41,553 nucleotides of DNA, from contig CAYXNR010000016.1 in the NCBI GenBank assembly GCA_964466595.1, positions 1-41,553 of the forward strand, given 5' to 3'. Under the pieces are notes generated by a model. It saw only the letters and a program-made list of their open reading frames with translations, searched no databases and was not told the origin of the DNA. The position numbers were made by a program, and so were the translations under genes. Position 1 is the stretch's first letter. Each line of letters starts with the position of its first letter. Origin of the DNA: JABDGC01 sp964466595. GTDB taxonomy: Bacteria > Pseudomonadota > Gammaproteobacteria > DSM-16500. Of this stretch, positions 25,326-33,020 are shown one piece after another.

Positions 25326-27671
25326 ATGCCAGGCACTTATAAAATACCCATGAGTCACAGGTTTCTGACTGAACTGCCAGCTGTAATGTATCCACTGATG
25401 TACAGCCCACCCGGGGCAGCTTATGCTTATCCTATTCCACAAATAAAGCAGATCTTAATGCATCCAGACTGTACAAAGTCAGAGGATTTGTTTCGAATCC
25501 CTTGGAATTTTAAAGGACAAGCTAGAGACCAAAAAAATTATGTGGCTATCATCAGAGAACAAGAAAATGAAGAACGAAAAGATCAAGAAGAAGAGGTTCA
25601 GGAACAAAAAGTTGATGAAGGATATTTACAGCAGTTAAAAGAAAGTTTTAAAAATATTGCTGGTGGCAATCAGTTTTCAGAGGAGGAAATTTTAGCCTTA
25701 CTCGCCTTGAGCCAGGTCGATGGAAGAGGAGCTCATTTGCAAGGTGGCGTCATTTGGGGTGTCTCTCAGCTCTGTTTTAAGGCATGCTGGCTGAAGTGTT
25801 ATCATTATGTCCTTAATGAAAAGCAAGCTAAAGTCGCATCTAAAGGTACAAGAGTAGAACGTCTGCCCACTCGTCAACTTCAAGTATCAACTTGTTTAGA
25901 AACACAAGCTATATCTCATGATGAAACTTATGAAGAAGTCAGTAAAAACCGCATTCTCTTCAGTTTTTATAGCGAACAGAAATTAGAGCAAAGAGAAGAA
26001 GATAAAAGTGAAGAAGATTCTACTTTTTCTCTTACTCCTTCTCAGCAAACCTTGACGATGGATTCAGAATTTTTTAAAAATAATATTCTTCAAGAAGCAA
26101 GAAAACGTTTAAATGATTTGAAATACTTCACACCTGAGGATTTTTTTGCACTGATTCCCTGCCTCTGTGATAAAAAATTTAGAAAAGATTTCTGCAAAAA
26201 ATTAGCGAAACGACCGGAGTATGAATATGAGTGTGGGCTGAAATGGATCGCGATCTGTTATGAAGGGCAGGATGAGGAGCTTAAAGTTATACAAGCTCTT
26301 TTGAGAGAAGAAAGAGAAGCAGCTTTAAAAGCTAATAAAATTCAAAAAATTCACTTAGCAGAGCCGGCTGATCTAATCGCCCAAAGACGTTATTTTAATC
26401 ATCCTGAGTTTCTTAAGGAGGCTGCCGAAGAATTGAAAGACCGCACCAAAAGTGATGAATGTAAAGATCTCATACAATATATAATTATTTCATATACAGG
26501 AGGAAATCTAGCAGAAGGCAGTATATCAGCATGTGCAAAGCCTTTTTTGGAATACCTTGATGCTTATTCTGATACTCCTAGTTATGATTCTATTCTACTA
26601 CTCCTTGTTCTCTGTCTTAATCAAGAAAAACTGAGGGACAAATTTTTTGAAAAATTAAGAATAAGATCCCTCGATGAAATCGATAAAGTAATAAAGTGGA
26701 TTGATAATTATTATAAAGTACATAATCTTTTTGAGAAATTAGAGCAATCATCTTTTAGTGAATTTAAGAAAGCAAGAGATGAACGACTAGAAACGCTATA
26801 CAGCCAATTAGAAAAATGCAAATCGCAAGAAGCCTATAAGCTTCTTTTTAAAGATATAAATCAGCCTAGTAAGATAATAATCTATGAATTTCTTTTTAAG
26901 CAGTTGAAAAGTAAAAATCCTGTTTCTGAACCAATTCAGCAGTTGGAAAGGGAAAATCTTGTTTCTAAACCAAAAATGTTATATCTACAAGATCCTGAAT
27001 TTAGACAATACCTCAGTCAAAAATTAGCAAGTTACAATGTGGCCGAATATAATAATATTTTGTGGCTTATTCAAAAAAACCGAGAAGAAGCCTATAAACA
27101 AGTATATGACTGCATTCCTATCTCAACTCGGTTTCGCAATAATAATTTCATCAATGCAAATAACAAAAAAATTGTTGCCAGCCTCATTCTCGGCGGTGCA
27201 GCTATTGTTCTAGCCGCAACCGGTGTTTTAGCACCTTTAGGCGCCGCTTTAGGTTGGACAGGGTTAACTCTCACCTCACCTGCAGCAACCGCAGCTTTTG
27301 TTGCATTTTCTTTTATGGCTCCAACCATTTTTAGTATTGTCGGCCGAGGACTAGTTGGAATTTGTAAGGCACTTCTCAACTGCCTTCACTGCTTTCTTCC
27401 ACCTCGCTCCTCTCAACAAGATTCCTCTGCAAACAATGCTTCAACCGCTAGAGCCACTACTGCTTTTAGTGAAAGAGGGAATTCAAAATTACAAGAGGAT
27501 AAGCAAGATCGACAGCAAGAACAACAGCAAGGGCAACAGCAAGAGCAACAGCAAGGGCAACAGCAAGAACAACAGCAAGAACAACAGCAAGGGCAACAGC
27601 AAGAACAACAGCAAGGGCAACAGCAAGAACAACAGCAAGGGCAACAGCAACCCACAATGCAGAGAAAATAA
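25326..27671 (+). CDS. Unknown protein, 781 aa: paralog A of a Gln-tailed family, candidate effector
   Basis: Function not recognised. Visible layout: N-terminus MPGTYKIPMSHRFLTELPAV; acidic stretch 70-100; a core at about 119-330 shared with the gene at 28262, including the motif AHLQGG...CFKACWLKCYHY (136-161); four degenerate helical repeats at about 275-314, 353-393, 425-464 and 551-587; a strongly hydrophobic, probably membrane-inserted hairpin at 616-640 and 651-690; and a Gln/Glu/Gly tail at 730-775. There is no signal peptide. The start is supported because the paralog begins at the same point. The membrane hairpin, low-complexity tail, PmrA-like box and lack of metabolic neighbours suggest a secreted host-directed protein; that is inference. 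Confidence 0.8.
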   Translation: MPGTYKIPMSHRFLTELPAVMYPLMYSPPGAAYAYPIPQIKQILMHPDCTKSEDLFRIPWNFKGQARDQKNYVAIIREQENEERKDQEEEVQEQKVDEGYLQQLKESFKNIAGGNQFSEEEILALLALSQVDGRGAHLQGGVIWGVSQLCFKACWLKCYHYVLNEKQAKVASKGTRVERLPTRQLQVSTCLETQAISHDETYEEVSKNRILFSFYSEQKLEQREEDKSEEDSTFSLTPSQQTLTMDSEFFKNNILQEARKRLNDLKYFTPEDFFALIPCLCDKKFRKDFCKKLAKRPEYEYECGLKWIAICYEGQDEELKVIQALLREEREAALKANKIQKIHLAEPADLIAQRRYFNHPEFLKEAAEELKDRTKSDECKDLIQYIIISYTGGNLAEGSISACAKPFLEYLDAYSDTPSYDSILLLLVLCLNQEKLRDKFFEKLRIRSLDEIDKVIKWIDNYYKVHNLFEKLEQSSFSEFKKARDERLETLYSQLEKCKSQEAYKLLFKDINQPSKIIIYEFLFKQLKSKNPVSEPIQQLERENLVSKPKMLYLQDPEFRQYLSQKLASYNVAEYNNILWLIQKNREEAYKQVYDCIPISTRFRNNNFINANNKKIVASLILGGAAIVLAATGVLAPLGAALGWTGLTLTSPAATAAFVAFSFMAPTIFSIVGRGLVGICKALLNCLHCFLPPRSSQQDSSANNASTARATTAFSERGNSKLQEDKQDRQQEQQQGQQQEQQQGQQQEQQQEQQQGQQQEQQQGQQQEQQQGQQQPTMQRK
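27513..27650 (+). repeat. 12-bp tandem repeat, 11.5 copies, coding for the Gln-rich tail
   Basis: Consecutive 12-base units CAGCAAGAACAA, CAGCAAGGGCAA or CAGCAAGAGCAA, encoding QQEQ or QQGQ, run without interruption for 11 full copies plus a half copy at the 3' end of the 781-residue gene. Unit length is a multiple of three, so copy-number changes keep the frame. The E and G units mostly alternate, implying a 24-bp higher-order unit. Confidence 0.95.
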
Positions 27672-27774
27672 AGAAAAAATGGGTGACCCCAGACCCAGTA
27701 ACTTGACATTGCTTCGATTTTCTTTGAATATAGAGCCATACGTTTGTATGTAATTTTTTATGGATAGTTATCTC

Positions 27775-27819
27775 ATGAAAAGAGTTGAATTTGAATGGGA
27801 TTTAAAAAAGAATCAGTGA
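27775..27819 (+). pseudogene. BrnT-type toxin remnant, first 14 codons only
   Basis: ATG at 27775 opens MKRVEFEWDLKKNQ and then hits TGA. (F)EWD-x-x-KN is the usual N-terminus of BrnT ribonuclease toxins, which are about 90 residues long. Reading past the stop gives SANIKKY, which resembles the next BrnT segment (ANxxKHG), after which the antitoxin frame takes over. About three quarters of the toxin thus seems deleted. A perfect TTGACA at 27703-27708 with only a poor -10 may be the old promoter. Confidence 0.5.
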
Positions 27820-28049
27820 AGCGCAAACATAAAAAAATATCAGATGACCCTATTGGTAAAATTAAAATTGTCAAAGATTTTTTACCGCCGCCAGATAAGC
27901 TTCTCGTTCGGTCAAAGCCAGTCAAAATAACTATTATTTTGAGTCAGAATAGCGTCGATTTTTTCAAGGAGGTCGCGCACAAGGAGCATGTCTCCTATCA
28001 AAAACTGATACGAGAACTTTTAGACAGATATGCTGAGCAATACAAATGA
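27795..28049 (+). CDS. Orphan BrnA/CopG-type antitoxin
   Basis: The product of up to 84 residues has SDDPIGKIKIVKDFLPPPDKL, then a ribbon-helix-helix region VKITIILSQNSVDFFKEVAHKEHVSYQKLIRELLDRYAEQY. This matches, from memory, the antitoxins paired with BrnT toxins (DEPIGK...DFLPxP...VKVTIxLSxxSVDFFK...YQxMIRxLLDxY). It would act as a DNA-binding autorepressor. The true start is uncertain: ATG at 27795 or GTG at 27816 (77 residues), the latter closer to the family start. Its toxin partner upstream is reduced to a stub, so it probably has no toxin to neutralise. It lies between the two Gln-tailed paralogs. Confidence 0.7.
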   Translation: MGFKKESVKRKHKKISDDPIGKIKIVKDFLPPPDKLLVRSKPVKITIILSQNSVDFFKEVAHKEHVSYQKLIRELLDRYAEQYK

Positions 28050-28261
28050 CAGGAAAATATTCATACAAGCCATCAAACACACCTCTCTTGTCTTCACTCT
28101 TTGTCCGGTAATGGAGAGGTGAAGGCAAGATTTGACCACATTCAAGCCATTGATATTAATCAATAAAACGATTTTTCCCGCGCCTGGCTATACTTAAAGA
28201 AAGCTAAAAAAAGCGAGAGTCTTCTTTTTAGCGTACCAAGCTTGATGCGAGGGAAGTCAAT
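28050..28261. other. Non-coding spacer before paralog B
   Basis: No gene seen. It holds nested inverted sequences: ACCTCTC (28081-28087) against GAGAGGT (28114-28120), and CTTCAC against GTGAAG nearby, with no T-run. TATACT at 28189-28194 is a reasonable -10 for the next gene, but no -35 and no PmrA-like repeat was found. GAGGGAAG at about 28249-28256 is the ribosome site of the following gene. Confidence 0.4.
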
Positions 28262-29665
28262 ATGCCTTATAAAGAAATACCAATAGCTTTCCTGACTGAA
28301 ATGGCTGCTTTGCTAGAGCCTGGGGTCACGGGTCCACAATGGGACTGTAGGCCCCATACAGTCGAAACAGCAGAAAAGATTATAGAGCTTCCAGAAAGTA
28401 AGCTTGATCTTCCACGTTCGGAGTGGTTTTTTGGGGAACGAGAGCTAAACAAAGCTCAAGGAGAAGCTTATCCGCTGCAAAATGATGATCTGAAAACTGT
28501 GGAAGAGTTAAAAGCTGCTGCTGATAAGAGCGAGCTGGCCTTAAAAGAAGGTCAGACTAAGCTTGCGCTCAGCAAGCCAGAAAGTGCAGCGCTCTTAGCT
28601 TTTAGCCTCTCTCAAGGAGAGGATGCGCATTTTTTACAAGCAGGCTCTATTCGCGGTGTTCCGGAATTCTGTTTTAAGACTTGTTGGCTGCTTCAATATA
28701 ACCACTATCTTACTTCAAAAAAACCTGGTACTTGCTATGTGGAAGGTCAGGTCATAGAAAAACGCTTGGAAGATGAAAGTCTTCTCGTGTCAAGTTATAT
28801 CGCAATAAAAGAAATGTTTGATATCTCTGGAAATAAAATGGTGCCAGAGCCTCCTCTGCCTGCTGGTACTGAACTCATACAATTTTATAGTGCACAACGT
28901 TTAAAACAAGAGCGAGATGAATCCGGCAACATTATTTATTGTTTACTACCTCATAGCCAAACACTTCGAATTGAAGAAAATTTTTGGAAAAATGAATTTC
29001 TCCCGCGTTCGCAAGAACACTTACAAAAGCTGAAAAGCTTTACGCCTGCTGATTGTTTTAGACTGATCCCTTGCTTGAGTGATAAAGGATTGAGAAAGAA
29101 ATTCTGTAAAAAACTAGCTGCCCGACCTCAAGATGAATATGATTTTGCGAAGAAAGGGATTCAGGCTTGTTTTGTAGATCAAAAGCAAGAGTTGTCGGCT
29201 ATTCTCACTCTTTTGCAACGAGAACAACTCAAGCATTTGCGACGAGAAAAACGAAAGACTGATTTTAAAAATTTTATCACTAATGTTGGTCGAGGAATAA
29301 TAAGCGCAGGAAAAGCGCTAGCCAGAGCCGCTAAAGCTGTGGTTAATCGCAGAGCGTCTGTTCCCGAAGAGCAGCAAGAGGAATCGAAACAAGAAGAGCA
29401 CTCGCAAGAACAGCAGCAACAGCAGCAACAGCAGCAACAGCAGCAACAGCAAGTAGGGCAGCAGCGCGAAAAACAAACCGCTCTTCTTTCAACGACCGCT
29501 CAAGTATCCAGTGCACTGATAGAAAAATTACCTGGGTATAATACTATAAAGCCTCAAGAAGAAGCCCCAATCGTACAACCTGGAAAAGAAAAACAAGCAG
29601 AAACGGCAGAATCAAGCCCGTCCTCAGTCTCAGCTAAAAAAATTAGTCCTTCTAATCCTGTCTAA
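28262..29665 (+). CDS. Unknown protein, 467 aa: paralog B of the Gln-tailed family, candidate effector
   Basis: Function not recognised. It is a shorter relative of the 781-residue protein: MPYKEIPIAFLTEM matches that N-terminus; residues 106-150 carry ALLAFSLSQGEDAHFLQAG and CFKTCWLLQYNHYL; residues 205-216 QFYSAQRL; residues 230-320 (SQTLRIEENFWKN, FTPADCFRLIPCLSDKGLRKKFCKKLAARP) match closely. It has one copy of the helical repeat. Instead of a membrane hairpin it has an amphipathic basic segment, VGRGIISAGKALARAAKAV (342-360), then a Gln run (about 383-397) and a Ser/Pro-rich tail. No signal peptide. Its stop overlaps the der stop on the other strand. A role as a secreted effector is inference. 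Confidence 0.8.
   Translation: MPYKEIPIAFLTEMAALLEPGVTGPQWDCRPHTVETAEKIIELPESKLDLPRSEWFFGERELNKAQGEAYPLQNDDLKTVEELKAAADKSELALKEGQTKLALSKPESAALLAFSLSQGEDAHFLQAGSIRGVPEFCFKTCWLLQYNHYLTSKKPGTCYVEGQVIEKRLEDESLLVSSYIAIKEMFDISGNKMVPEPPLPAGTELIQFYSAQRLKQERDESGNIIYCLLPHSQTLRIEENFWKNEFLPRSQEHLQKLKSFTPADCFRLIPCLSDKGLRKKFCKKLAARPQDEYDFAKKGIQACFVDQKQELSAILTLLQREQLKHLRREKRKTDFKNFITNVGRGIISAGKALARAAKAVVNRRASVPEEQQEESKQEEHSQEQQQQQQQQQQQQQQVGQQREKQTALLSTTAQVSSALIEKLPGYNTIKPQEEAPIVQPGKEKQAETAESSPSSVSAKKISPSNPV
29411..29452 (+). repeat. 9-bp tandem repeat coding for poly-Gln
   Basis: Four full copies of CAGCAGCAA and a partial fifth (CAGCAA), encoding an uninterrupted Gln run in paralog B. The unit differs from the 12-bp unit in paralog A, so the two Gln tails appear to have expanded independently or diverged since duplication. 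Confidence 0.9.
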
Positions 29666-30975
29666 GCTTCTTTCATCTTCACTTCTACTGGTGTTCCCAT
29701 TAAACCGAGCCGCTTTTGATAATATCCGGCCAGATAGCGTTTATAAGAATCCGGCAAGTCTTTTGCCCCACTACCATGAATGACAATAAGCGGCGGATTA
29801 TGTCCACCCGTATGCGCATAACGGAGTTTTACGCGTCGACCTCGAACCAAAGGTGGAGTATAGGCTTCTATTGCCTGTTCCAAAAGCTCCGTCAAATAAG
29901 AGGTTGAGAATTTCTTGTGAGCAGCTTCGTGAGCCTCATCCACCTCATCCCAGAGTTTTCCGACCCCCGTGCCATGTAAGGCCGAGATATATTCAAGTCG
30001 AATAGCGGATAAAAAATGTAAACGTCGAGAAACGCTTTTTTTTGTTTCTTCCTTCGCTTCTTCACTCATGTTATCCCATTTATTAATGGCAACAACTAAA
30101 GCTTTGCCGCTCTCTAAAACAAAACCCAATAAGCGTAGATCTTGTTCTGTTACGCCTTCACGACCATCGATGACAAAGAGAACGACCTCGGTGCTTTCAA
30201 TGGCTTGCAAGGTTTTAACGAGGGAAAATTTTTCAGTGACTTCGGTAATATTTTTTCGGCGACGAATGCCTGCGGTATCAATCAAGGTATAGTGTTTTCC
30301 GTAGCGTTCCATGGGGATAAAAATACTATCTCGAGTTGTTCCCGGGCTGTTGTTCACAATAACACGTTCTTCGCCCAACAAACGATTGGTAAGAGTAGAT
30401 TTTCCAGTATTAGGTCTGCCAACAATGGCCAAGCGAATACTTTTATTTTCGCTGGTCTCGGCCTTCTCAGCTAGAAGAGCTAGCTTTTCTTCAGCAGGAA
30501 AAACAGCTTCTAGCAGAACAGCAAGACCTTGACGATGGGCTGCTGCGATGGGATAGGGTGTGCCAAGACCGAGACGATAAAAATCAGCAGCCGCAAGCCT
30601 TGCCTCCTGTCCCTCTGTTTTATTAACGACGAGAAAGACCGCTTTCTGTAAAGGCCTGATTTTATCAACAATAGCGAGATCTTCTGCTGTTAAACCCAGA
30701 CGCCCATCAACCACCAAGAGAACCTTCGTAGCCTCTTGAATAGCTTGTAGTGCTTGTTTTGTGATGAGTTGATCAAGTGCATCGGAAGAATCCCTCATGC
30801 CGCCGGTATCAATCACAATAAAGTGAAAATGATCAAAGTAAGCCTGTCCATATTGTCGATCTCGCGTCATGCCAGGAAAATCAGAAACCAGAGCAGCACG
30901 GGAAGCGGTAAGACAATTAAACAAGGTTGATTTGCCGACGTTCGGTTTACCAACAATAGCAACAACAGGTAGCAT
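29662..30975 (-). CDS. der: Ribosome assembly GTPase Der (EngA)
   Basis: Double-GTPase needed for 50S subunit maturation. The 437-residue product has two G domains and a C-terminal KH-like domain. Domain 1 has GKPNVGKST (9-17), DTGG (56-59) and NKTE (118-121), where NKxD is the rule. Domain 2 has GRPNTGKST (186-194), DTAGIRRR (233-240) and INKWD (297-301). The C-terminus ends HGSGAKDLPDSYKRYL...GTPVEVKMKE. The ATG at 30975 is used because it places MLPVVAIVGKPN at the normal start; a TTG 21 bases earlier overlaps bamB. Last gene of yfgM-bamB-der; its stop meets that of paralog B. Confidence 0.97.
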   Translation of the reverse strand: MLPVVAIVGKPNVGKSTLFNCLTASRAALVSDFPGMTRDRQYGQAYFDHFHFIVIDTGGMRDSSDALDQLITKQALQAIQEATKVLLVVDGRLGLTAEDLAIVDKIRPLQKAVFLVVNKTEGQEARLAAADFYRLGLGTPYPIAAAHRQGLAVLLEAVFPAEEKLALLAEKAETSENKSIRLAIVGRPNTGKSTLTNRLLGEERVIVNNSPGTTRDSIFIPMERYGKHYTLIDTAGIRRRKNITEVTEKFSLVKTLQAIESTEVVLFVIDGREGVTEQDLRLLGFVLESGKALVVAINKWDNMSEEAKEETKKSVSRRLHFLSAIRLEYISALHGTGVGKLWDEVDEAHEAAHKKFSTSYLTELLEQAIEAYTPPLVRGRRVKLRYAHTGGHNPPLIVIHGSGAKDLPDSYKRYLAGYYQKRLGLMGTPVEVKMKEA

Positions 30976-30985
30976 AGAGATAACC

Positions 30986-32140
30986 TTAGCTGTCAATGCG
31001 TTGAGCTGTTACAAAACCATCGCTTGTTATCGCGTAAACGGTTTGCTTAGAAACAGCGGGTTTGGTGATGATTGCTCTTCCACTAATTTGTGCGCGACCG
31101 ACAAAGCTGCCATCTTTGCTATTCAGCCAATGTAAAACGCCTTCGCCATCACCGACTACAAGATAAGGACCGACAAGTACAGGACCCGTAATATGACGGG
31201 CTTCTAATTGTGTTTGTTTCCATATCAGACGCCCCGTTTGTTGGTCAAAGGCCTGAATATGGCTGTCCGCGTCGGAAACATAGATCAAGTTTTCATCTGC
31301 TGCGAGGTCGACATAAGAGGAAAGATCTTGATCCCAGAGGATGCTGCCCTTACTTAAATGCAAGGCGGCTAGCTTGCCTTGGTAGGAGGCTGCAAAAATT
31401 TTGTTATTAGAAATAAGCGGGTTGGCATCAATATCAATCATTCTTTGAATAGCGAAAGCACCATCGGCCCTTGCAAGCGCTTCTGTCCAGAGGGCATGGC
31501 CATCTTTGAGTGCTAATTTTTCTACCTTACCGTTTGCATAGCCAACAACAACAGCGGTGCTTGTCAATTGTGGTGTGCTTGCTCCCCTTAAAATGAAGTT
31601 AGGTTCAATTGCCTGATGGCGCCAAATCAGTCGGCCCTCGGCAATCGAAAAGGCAGAAATCTTGCCGTCGATTGATTTGACGATCACTAGCTGCTGGCTG
31701 AGTACGGGTGTTGCAAGAATTTCACTCTCAGTATGGGCCGTCCACAGCGGCTTTCGATCATGGGTGCTGAAGGCAAGTACTTCACCGTTTTTGGTTCCCA
31801 CTACCAACAGTTGATCGTTCATGGCGAGGCCACTGCTAACTTTCGCCTTGACTTCCATCGTCCATTGAATTTTACCCGTGTTTTTGTTGAGACTCGTGAT
31901 GGTACCTGCTTGGCTGAGGATAATAAGCTCGTCATGAATCAGCAGAGGATTAAATTTTAAATCTTCATGATTCATCCCAAAATTAATCCGGGTATCCCAG
32001 AGCTTTCGCGGCTTCACTTTCGGCTCAAATTGAACGAGGGGAGAAGGCGGCGGGCTATTGTCTTTTTCCCAAAAGGTACTGCAGGAGGAAAGTAGCAGAC
32101 AAATAAAAATACTAAAAAAAAGCGATTTTTGGATCTTCAT
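30986..32140 (-). CDS. bamB: Outer membrane assembly lipoprotein BamB
   Basis: Part of the BAM complex that inserts outer-membrane beta-barrel proteins. The 384-residue product has a lipoprotein signal peptide with lipobox LSSC and lipidated Cys20, then eight PQQ-type beta-propeller blades, visible as repeating G-x-x-x-W elements (NKNTGKIQWTME, STHDRKPLWTAH, AEGRLIWRHQ, QQTGRLIWKQ). It lies 4 bp after yfgM and 10 bp before der, as in E. coli. Confidence 0.96.
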   Translation of the reverse strand: MKIQKSLFFSIFICLLLSSCSTFWEKDNSPPPSPLVQFEPKVKPRKLWDTRINFGMNHEDLKFNPLLIHDELIILSQAGTITSLNKNTGKIQWTMEVKAKVSSGLAMNDQLLVVGTKNGEVLAFSTHDRKPLWTAHTESEILATPVLSQQLVIVKSIDGKISAFSIAEGRLIWRHQAIEPNFILRGASTPQLTSTAVVVGYANGKVEKLALKDGHALWTEALARADGAFAIQRMIDIDANPLISNNKIFAASYQGKLAALHLSKGSILWDQDLSSYVDLAADENLIYVSDADSHIQAFDQQTGRLIWKQTQLEARHITGPVLVGPYLVVGDGEGVLHWLNSKDGSFVGRAQISGRAIITKPAVSKQTVYAITSDGFVTAQRIDS

Positions 32141-32144
32141 AGTG

Positions 32145-32780
32145 CTATCCCGTCGTAGCTAGATTGTTTAATTTCATCTGCAATAGCGGACGAATTTCTT
32201 CGGCCTGAGGGAGTTCTTGGAGTGCTTGTTGATAAGCTTGGCGTGCTTCAGAAGTTTGATTCTTCGCAAGATAGGCATCACCTCGTACTTCGTCAATCAG
32301 CCCGCTATAGCTCTGATCTTCTATTTTTTTAAGTTCACTTAAAGCCGCCTCTGGTTTTTGTTGTTCCAGAAATAAACGAGCGAGGCGTAAACGGGCAACT
32401 TGGCGAATAGAGGGACTCAAGCCCTGCTTTTCGACCCGAGTAAATTGTTTGATTGCCTCAGGATAATTTTGTTTATTGACTGCTTCGCGTGCTAATACTA
32501 GGGCTGCTATTTCACCATAAGGGGTAGCAGGATAATGTCTGAGCAGCTTTTCAGCTTGGATCTGCGTCTCTTGAACATTATTCTGTGCGCGATCGGTCAA
32601 CATTTCATCGTAAACCCCTGAGGCATGAGAAAGCACACGCGAGCGATAAACTTGGTAATAATTCCATCCATAAAAGATCGCAATACCGATTAAGATCCCA
32701 ACCAAAGCTGGAATACCATAAGTTTTTAGTAATTTTTTTAACTGCTCTACCTGTTCTTGTTCTGTTAAATAGTCTGTCAA
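32145..32780 (-). CDS. yfgM: YfgM-family inner-membrane TPR protein (ancillary SecYEG partner)
   Basis: Single-pass protein that in E. coli links SecYEG to periplasmic chaperones. A short cytoplasmic part (MTDYLTEQEQVEQLKKLL), a transmembrane helix at about 23-41, then TPR-like helices (QVARLRLARLFLEQQKPEAAL, RGDAYLAKNQTSEARQAYQQAL). The end MKLNNLA matches the family's MQMKINNL. The TTG at 32780 (211 aa) is chosen because GAAGGGG lies seven bases before it and the family starts here; the longer frame adds 27 unrelated residues. hisS, its usual upstream neighbour, is displaced by the inserted gene at 33021. Confidence 0.9.
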   Translation of the reverse strand: MTDYLTEQEQVEQLKKLLKTYGIPALVGILIGIAIFYGWNYYQVYRSRVLSHASGVYDEMLTDRAQNNVQETQIQAEKLLRHYPATPYGEIAALVLAREAVNKQNYPEAIKQFTRVEKQGLSPSIRQVARLRLARLFLEQQKPEAALSELKKIEDQSYSGLIDEVRGDAYLAKNQTSEARQAYQQALQELPQAEEIRPLLQMKLNNLATTG

Positions 32781-32832
32781 AAAGATACCCCTTCCTAGCC
32801 TGTCATATGGATTCGGCGATGCCCATTTTACC

Positions 32833-32861
32833 GAAATATCAATAAAAAGCCATCCTCTCAA
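32833..32861 (-). promoter_or_regulatory. Candidate promoter for yfgM-bamB-der
   Basis: On the minus strand TTGAGA (32861-32856) is followed after 17 bp by TATTTC (32838-32833), which carries the TG extension (TGATATTTC). It would restore expression of the three genes that lost continuity with hisS. The -10 hexamer itself is weak. Confidence 0.35.
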
Positions 32862-32970
32862 GCCTCAAAATCAAGCGGCTTGTTTAAAATATTTATTTTT
32901 ATAAATCAATTAGTTAACCAAAAAATCCGGTCTTGAACCCGCCTTTCTCAGAAATGATTAAATAGTACAC

Positions 32971-32976
32971 TATAAT
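32971..32976 (+). promoter_or_regulatory. Consensus -10 for the predicted ADP-ribosyltransferase gene
   Basis: TATAAT lies 45 bp before the ATG at 33021 in an A+T-rich spacer. No clear -35 and no TTAAT direct repeat at the spacing seen upstream of the 781-residue gene, so control differs from that gene. Confidence 0.45.
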
Positions 32977-33020
32977 TTATAAAGACAACATTAAAAATAC
33001 AATTTAGGGGTGACTTTAAT

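Noticed and set aside
25770..25800. YopT/C58-like cysteine protease reading of the CFKxCW motif in the Gln-tailed family
   Set aside because: Spacing to Trp differs from the G-x-C...W pattern and no conserved downstream His/Asp pair is shared by the two paralogs.
27513..27650. Possible CRISPR-like array
   Set aside because: Units are 12 bp, contiguous and without spacers, and they are translated in frame.
27413..27739. Minus-strand open frame with runs of Cys (CCCPCC, CCSCC)
   Set aside because: It is the mirror reading of the 12-bp Gln-coding repeat; no ribosome site, and the + frame has a conserved paralog.
27355..27753. Plus-strand frame with NSKGNSK repeats
   Set aside because: Another frame of the same tandem repeat within the 781-residue gene; low complexity follows from the DNA repeat alone.
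30976..30996. TTG start for der giving seven more residues
   Set aside because: Those residues overlap the bamB stop and are outside the family N-terminus; the ATG at 30975 has an AAGG site.
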